Below, one piece after another: positions 59,133 to 64,000 of a stretch of 64,000 nucleotides of DNA (positions are counted from its first letter, which is position 1; every line of letters starts with the position of its first letter). Source of the stretch: Sindora glabra (lineage: Eukaryota; Streptophyta; Magnoliopsida; Fabales; Fabaceae); assembly GCA_020226215.1 (NCBI GenBank), contig CM035226.1, positions 66,549,455 through 66,613,454 on the forward strand. Reading direction: 5' to 3'. The notes under the pieces were generated by a model. The model saw only the letters and a program-made list of their open reading frames with translations. It searched no databases and was not told where the DNA came from. The translations under genes and the position numbers were made by a program.

Positions 59133-60100
59133 TTACACATTTAAAATACTCATTAAAATAAAAGAAACACTCAAAATACTAACACACACTGACCCGAGAA
59201 GCCTTGTCTTGCTTGTACTTGAATTTACTCGACTTTTTGCTTCTCCATGGGATTGCACTACATGGCATCTATTTATAGACATACAAACATGCCTTTGGAT
59301 TAAATGCGTTTCGTGGTCTTCGTTGAATGGGATTGGAAGTGAATTTCTAAGCTTAGGACCGCTAAATCTATAGAAAGTAGACTTGGAAATATTTGCCAAT
59401 TTGTCCACTTTGACCACGAAATTCTCCACCAGGCCATTTAAGATTGAGAGGGAGGAAAAGTGTTGACTTAAAGATACTCAAATTTGATTGCATTTAGTTG
59501 TTTGAATTTTATTTTGATCCTCTTTATGATTAAATTAGACCAAATTAGATCTTATGATATACTTTCATCAAATTGAAAATAAAGAATCTAGCCCAACAAC
59601 TAATTCTAGTGAGTCGTGATGGGGCAAACCTAAGTCAATGATTTCAATTGGGGGAAAGTCGTCCAATTGAACTTGATTTATTATATCTAACAATAAGAAG
59701 GAGCAAAATAAAATTTCAATATTCAAAGGATCCAAACGCGACCTAGGGGTTTGTGTGTGTCTAAGAACACACATCCAGCTAAACGATGGTATCTGAAGCA
59801 GCTTATATACGAACCGCAAGCAATTCATTGCACGGATTTCAATCAACAAATTGAACTAAAATATTGTATCCGAAGCAGCCAATATTAGATCAGCAAGCAA
59901 GATTTTTGCACAGAATTTCTTTGAAATGTATATGTTCCATTGCCGGGGTAACCGTCAAAACAACAATCAAAATGAAAAATGAAAATGTTAAGAATATGGT
60001 TGTCTAGACTTTTGATATTTGGGACGACATTCATTCTTTCATCTCTTATTCCAGTAGTGTTTGATGATCTTCCTTCTGCTCTGTTGTATGTTGGAGCAGA
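59133..60100. other. GC-richer stretch downstream of the cyclin gene, no confirmed gene
   Basis: Two minus frames (59,429-59,133, 98 codons; 59,849-59,568, 93 codons) show no family motif. On the minus strand a TATA-like CTATAAATAGATG lies at about 59,267-59,279, so an LTR fragment or a minor promoter is possible. The stretch also holds a diverged duplication (about 59,785-59,840 and 59,863-59,925). Part of it (from 60,100 downward) should be the 3' UTR of the cyclin; I could not pick a poly-A signal with confidence. Confidence 0.4.
59785..59925. repeat. Diverged direct duplication, period about 77 bp
   Basis: GGTATCTGAAGCAGCTTATA...GAACCGCAAGCAA...TTGCACGGATTTC is followed by TGTATCCGAAGCAGCCAATA...GATCAGCAAGCAAGA...TTGCACAGAATTTC. 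Confidence 0.75.
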
Positions 60101-60124
60101 CTACAAGATGTTGCAGCAACTGCA
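60101..60124 (-). other. C-terminal CaaX-like prenylation motif of the cyclin
   Basis: The last eight codons encode NCSCCNIL followed by TAG. CNIL fits C-a-a-L, the type preferred by geranylgeranyltransferase I. The two nearby cysteines could be palmitoylated. Confidence 0.6.
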
Positions 60125-62504
60125 GTTCTTGGGCCCTGAATTATCGGTTCTACCTGAAGCATTTGCCTGACGGGGGCGCATGTCTGTAATCGTTCCACCT
60201 GAAACGTGTGCCTGATGGGTGAGTGGGTCTATGTTCAGGTTCTCCCCCACAATTTCTATCCAGCGCAGCTTAAATGTCATTAGTTTATTTGTCAACTCGT
60301 CTGCTGCCGAAGAGGTCCCTTCAAGTGAGGCCAAAAGGCCCGAAATGATCTGTTTGCTCGCCGCCGAACGGGCCCGTTCGCCTGCTGACAGAGCCTTAAC
60401 AATCTCAGACTCAGGAACAGTTCGTTCAATGCCCGACTCACTCAAGCCCTGCATTTTGCCCTCTTCCTTATTCGTTGCCTCCTCCGTTTCAGAAAGAATC
60501 TCACTCAAGCTCTTCATTATTCCCTTTCCCTTATCTCTTGCCTCCAACCTTTCAGTAGGAATCTCACTCAAGCTCTTCATCATTTCCTTTCCTTTATCTC
60601 TTGCCCCCTCCTTTTTAGTAGGACTATCACTCTGCATTACATCCTTTCCCTTATTTCTTGCCTCATCCGTCTCAGTAGGAATCTCAGTGCCGGTTGGTTC
60701 AGCCGGTGGAGCACTCTGACCGGCATCCACCTCCGACTTAGCAGGTTCAATCCTAAAATTCATTTTATTGCAGAATTCAGTCATCAGATTCAAGCATTGG
60801 GTTGTCTCCTGCCGCATGCGGGCACTCTCCTGCTTGAACCAAGATAAAAATCGTTATTTTTTGTAAACCAACTCAATCACTATTAATATGAATGGTTCAT
60901 CAGTCTGCTCTTCAGCTTCTTACCGCCTTAAGGATATTTGGATATTGATTAGGATATAGAATGCCGGCAGCTGCCATGAGACTGGAAAATGCGATATCAG
61001 AAGGCAAAAATCGGGTGAAACGGTGATCTGCAAAAGAAACAAGCTTAACTTAGTGGACATGCATACGCATGTGAGTGAATGTGTTGATGATTAAGGACAG
61101 ATAGCAAAGGGGACTTGTGGCATCAGGAAGAGGGTGGGAGAAATGATGCAACCATTTCTCTAATTATCATTGTCCTTTGACTATAAATCACCGATTGCAG
61201 CATCCAGGGAAATTATCAAAGGTAAGAGTAATATAAGTTTACCGGCTTGAGATTGTACAATTATTTCATTGATACTGTTGCGTCTGAAACCTCCAAGTTT
61301 TTTGAATTTGGGGTAGTAATATTCTAAAAAGCTAAATGGGGTTATAGAACGCATTCGCCAGTCTAGTCCATTGAGAATGTGGAGCTCCGTAACCAGTATC
61401 TTCAGTATGGTGGATTCAACACCCCTGCTTCGCTGTTCAACAAATCAGAATATGAAACACGACTCTTTGCTAATATTATCTAAATATTCTGCTATGTCTT
61501 TGTGTAATTGATTGAAGGAATGAGAAAAATGTCATGCGGAATTACCAAAATAGTTCGAGCTTCAAAGGACTTCCTCCTCATCTTGAAAGAAATCATGAGA
61601 CAACTGATAGCAATCACAATGATGTTTTGACGCTCATCTCCGACGATCTCCTAATTATGAGACATTAAAATAGGTAAACAGAGATTTAGACAAAAATTGC
61701 CTAAAATGGAGCATTGTTTAATAAGATCCAATTTCTGAAATAGAAAAGAGATATACCGACAATGGATATGTTGAAACAAACCGATCAAAGTAATTCATGG
61801 CCAGATAGGGTATAAACGGATCAAAGTCCTTGCCCCAAGAACCCTGTTGCACGATATGCAGGGGGGAATAGTATCGTTCAGTAAACAGCATCTGTAAAAT
61901 GCTTTGGTAAAAATAGCATTATCCTTCAATGATCAAGAAATATACATAGGCCGATCTTTTCCTCATTCCAATCACAAAATTAAGCAGATCGGTACGAAAT
62001 GTTGGTTTATAGAAAGCAAACTTCAAGCTTATGAAATTACTCTAGAAAGAGAAACTAGTTCCGGAAGTCAGAAAGCAGAAACTACATTACGGAAATTATT
62101 CTGGGAAAATACTCTAAAAATATAGTAACTGTGCATGAGAACGCAACAAGAAATACAACCATATACATTTATGACTCATTGATTCCTCCGAAGTCAAAGA
62201 TTACATATGTTATATGAGGACCAGAGTGAGCAAAAATATAATACTTGAAAGCGAGGAGACAATGGTACAGGAGCGAAAGTTTTGCTTGTCAATTTTCTCG
62301 GGAATCTAACGATTAAAAAGGAAAACTATTTCTGTTTTCACTTACAGTTACGATTGCATGAATTGCATTTGTTCGGATTTGACAATTGCGGGGAATTTGG
62401 TAGAAGTTCGCCGCAGGCATGAATTGTTCTTCTTTTCTGAAGTAGTCAGTTATAGCCTCATTCTCTCTGGGAGTAGGGAAAGGAAATTCGGGACAGAAAT
62501 CCAT
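60101..62504 (-). CDS. CYCD6: D6-type cyclin, six exons, with long repetitive C-terminus and terminal CNIL
   Basis: D-type cyclins bind and activate CDKA-type kinases to drive G1/S entry; Arabidopsis CYCD6 promotes formative root divisions. My splice model (GT-AG, frame kept): exons 62,504-62,346; 61,843-61,757; 61,650-61,546; 61,432-61,243; 61,027-60,924; 60,829-60,101; 457 residues. The N-terminal cyclin fold spans exons 1-4: EQFMPAANFYQIPRN, RTNAIHAIV, FDPFIPYLAMNYFDRFVSTY, IAISCLMISFKMRR. LNGLDWRMRSITPFSF (exon 4) is the D6-type junction and starts the C-terminal fold, which ends in exon 5 (FLPSDIAFSSLMAAAGILY). Exon 6 is unusual: four imperfect repeats of about 21 residues (271-352, core EARDKGKEMMKSLSEIPTE), a helix, and NCSCCNIL. 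No LxCxE Rb-binding motif is present, as in known D6 proteins. About 150 residues longer than Arabidopsis CYCD6. ATG context is GATATGG. Confidence 0.88.
60419..60664 (-). repeat. Imperfect 63-66-bp tandem repeats in cyclin exon 6
   Basis: Four in-frame units encode variants of EARDKGKxMMKSLSEIPTE. Reading-frame-preserving units with conserved GKG/KSLSE cores suggest expansion of a charged linker. Confidence 0.8.
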
Positions 62505-62625
62505 ATCCACGAGCAATTAGGAAGGGATGCTGTTTGGTTGACAAGAAAGTAAGAAAGAAATTTTGAAGTACGAAGGAATATAGAGAAAGATTTAGAGAAG
62601 AAAAGAGATATCAGATATATCTGAT
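62505..62625 (-). promoter_or_regulatory. Predicted 5' UTR and start region of the cyclin gene
   Basis: Between the TATA box and the ATG the minus strand is pyrimidine-rich (CTCTTTTCTTCTC near 62,595), as in many plant leaders. The start site is expected around 62,595-62,605, giving a leader of roughly 95 nt. A TTG lies in frame four codons before the ATG, but ATG 62,504 is the first ATG and has the better context. Confidence 0.6.
62610..62625. promoter_or_regulatory. Perfect 16-bp palindrome beside the TATA box
   Basis: ATCAGATATATCTGAT equals its own reverse complement. It lies between the TATA box and the presumed start site, so it could be a dimer-binding site or a small hairpin in DNA. 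No factor is assigned. Confidence 0.5.
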
Positions 62626-62634
62626 CTTTATATA
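62626..62634 (-). promoter_or_regulatory. TATA box of the cyclin gene
   Basis: TATATAAAG on the minus strand, 122 bp upstream of the ATG. Confidence 0.7.
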
Positions 62635-62761
62635 GAACCATGCTCAGCTCCTGGGCGATTTTCATTTCTCACTCCTTCTTTTTTTCTTTCTTGGCGGTTA
62701 AAATACAGCTTGGATCGCTTGTTTCGTTATCACCGGAAGACAACCGGAGAGGAGAAGCTCC

Positions 62762-62771
62762 TTCCCGCGAA
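62762..62771. promoter_or_regulatory. E2F-like site upstream of the cyclin gene
   Basis: TTCCCGCGAA matches the core of E2F sites. It lies about 130 bp upstream of the TATA box. A weaker TTGGCGG core is at 62,691-62,697. Both fit G1/S control, but binding is inferred only. Confidence 0.45.
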
Positions 62772-62879
62772 CTTTCGAATTTGGACATTCTCTCCTGTAA
62801 GTTCATTACGGTGCTGTCAGTATTTTGAGGGAACCCCAACGGGGTCGTATTTTGCTTCTAGGTCTTTCTATTGAGACGA

Positions 62880-64000
62880 ATTTCCTTTATTGAAGCTTTC
62901 ATTCAAATTTTTAAGGATTTTTTTTTTCTCCTAACTATATATTTTATTGACTCCTACTTAAAAACCATTTTCTTTCTTTTTTTTATAATTACATAAAAAC
63001 CGCTTTTAGATGTGGTATTTTTTAATCCGATAGGTTCGTGTATTCAATAATTTATTCAGATTAGGGAGAACATGAACTATTTTTTATTTTTTGATTAACT
63101 TTTTCAATATTAATTATATATTTAATTTTTCCAATTCTTTCTAAATACACTGGTCTCTTCACATATGCTTCGGTTTATGTTCAACGAGACTTTTTTTTTT
63201 AATTTTAATTTTTTTTACAACTTTTTCATTTATTATTACATTCAAACTACATTTAATATATTTGTTTTATATTTCTTTCTCAAACCATAGTTTTTTCAAT
63301 TTTTTTCAATTTGCTTCTATTTCTCTTTTGATTTTGTGCATTATTTATTACTTTTATTTATATAAAAAATACTCAAAATTAAAATTTATACTTAACTTAT
63401 TTTTTATAAATATAATTTATAAATATTTTAAATATATTTTTTCTTAAATTATATTGTACAAAATTTTATTTATAAATTTTTTTATCAAGAAAACTCTAAC
63501 TATAATTTAAAGGTATGTAACTATGCCAACATCTTTAGTAGTGCAATGACATCTAATATTGTCTTACAGGCTTTATTCCTTTTATATTGAGGGTTTGAAA
63601 TTTTGACTTCATGTATGTACATTAAATAAATTACCACCCTTACAATTATTAAAAAAAAAGTATATAACTATCATTTTCAATTATATTTAAATATATAATT
63701 AAATATATGATTAATTTATAATACAATTAACATAATTTAATTTATTTAATTCTACACCCTTTCATTATTAAATAATAAAAATAGAATATTTAAGTTAAAA
63801 TATGCAATTTTTTAATAAAAAATATCTTTGAGTACATGTTATCATGATTATTTTGCACACAATTTTAGAGAAATAAAAAATCCTTTACCTTTCTATTTTA
63901 TCTATCATTTATTATAAAAAATTATTAGATAAATATAAAATAATTTTATACTTTCAATAAAAATCAATTTTCTAAACATTATATTAATTTTGTTTATCTT
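62880..64000. other. AT-rich distal upstream region, no gene seen
   Basis: Only a chance 61-codon frame (63,262-63,447, Phe/Tyr/Lys-rich) is present. It is probably distal promoter or intergenic DNA. Confidence 0.6.

Noticed and set aside
59267..59279. CTATAAATAG on the minus strand as a gene promoter
   Set aside because: No supported coding region follows; an LTR or pararetroviral fragment is equally possible, so I left it as part of an unassigned stretch.
59133..59849. Two minus frames of 98 and 93 codons as possible extra exons or a separate gene
   Set aside because: No family motif, no convincing splice sites linking them, and the cyclin frame already ends at 60,101.
60219..60719. Plus-strand 166-codon frame
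   Set aside because: It is the antisense shadow of cyclin exon 6, kept open by the regular repeat units on the other strand.
1..64000. CRISPR arrays, bacterial operons, phage or organelle genes
   Set aside because: The tandem repeats here lack CRISPR-like unique spacers. Intron-bearing genes and LTR, LINE and CACTA elements show this is plant nuclear DNA.
1..64000. tRNA, rRNA or snoRNA genes
   Set aside because: I found no stretch that I could fold into a convincing tRNA or match to rRNA by eye. The TGGTATCAGAGC-like sites are retroelement primer sites, not tRNA genes.

Overview
The window is nuclear DNA of a flowering plant, most likely a eudicot. It is very AT-rich, built mostly of layered, decayed transposable elements, and holds one clearly intact multi-exon gene with GT-AG introns. 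The species cannot be named from the sequence. Almost all open frames over 60 codons are chance frames or slices of dead transposons.

Left part (1-14,000): AT-rich DNA; a solo LTR of a Ty3/gypsy family at 2,734-5,522 with a perfect 5-bp target-site duplication (TSD); an unclassified LTR repeat at 6,437-8,120, whose end is repeated in tandem and whose second copy lies at 28,328-30,664; and a dead Ty1/copia polyprotein at 12,470-13,900.

Middle left (14,400-28,160): a possible gypsy polyprotein tail and 3' LTR carrying a 35-bp tandem array; a broken cell-wall-type Pro/Leu-rich secreted protein gene with a good promoter (16,047-16,448); a broken helical-protein fragment on the minus strand (18,837-19,172); and a two-gene CACTA (En/Spm) transposon (about 21,000-28,160).

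Middle right (28,300-45,360): LTR remnants; a 490-bp foldback element; an inverted pair of related repeats 10 kb apart; and a nearly full-length minus-strand LINE (35,602-41,456) between 17-bp TSDs.

45,363-57,329: a Tekay/Del-type chromovirus with both LTRs, all domains recognisable but full of stops. It is split by a 1,648-bp solo LTR of another family that has a perfect 5-bp TSD. The LTRs carry a reading frame of about 100 codons that is collinear in both copies, and a related LTR 40 kb away keeps part of it.

Right end (57,330-64,000): an LTR in minus orientation; a moderately GC-richer stretch; and the one healthy gene, a D6-type cyclin on the minus strand (60,101-62,504, six exons, 457 codons by my splice model). 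It has a TATA box, an E2F-like promoter site, a long repetitive C-terminal extension and a terminal CNIL that looks like a CaaX prenylation box. That terminus is the most unusual coding observation here.
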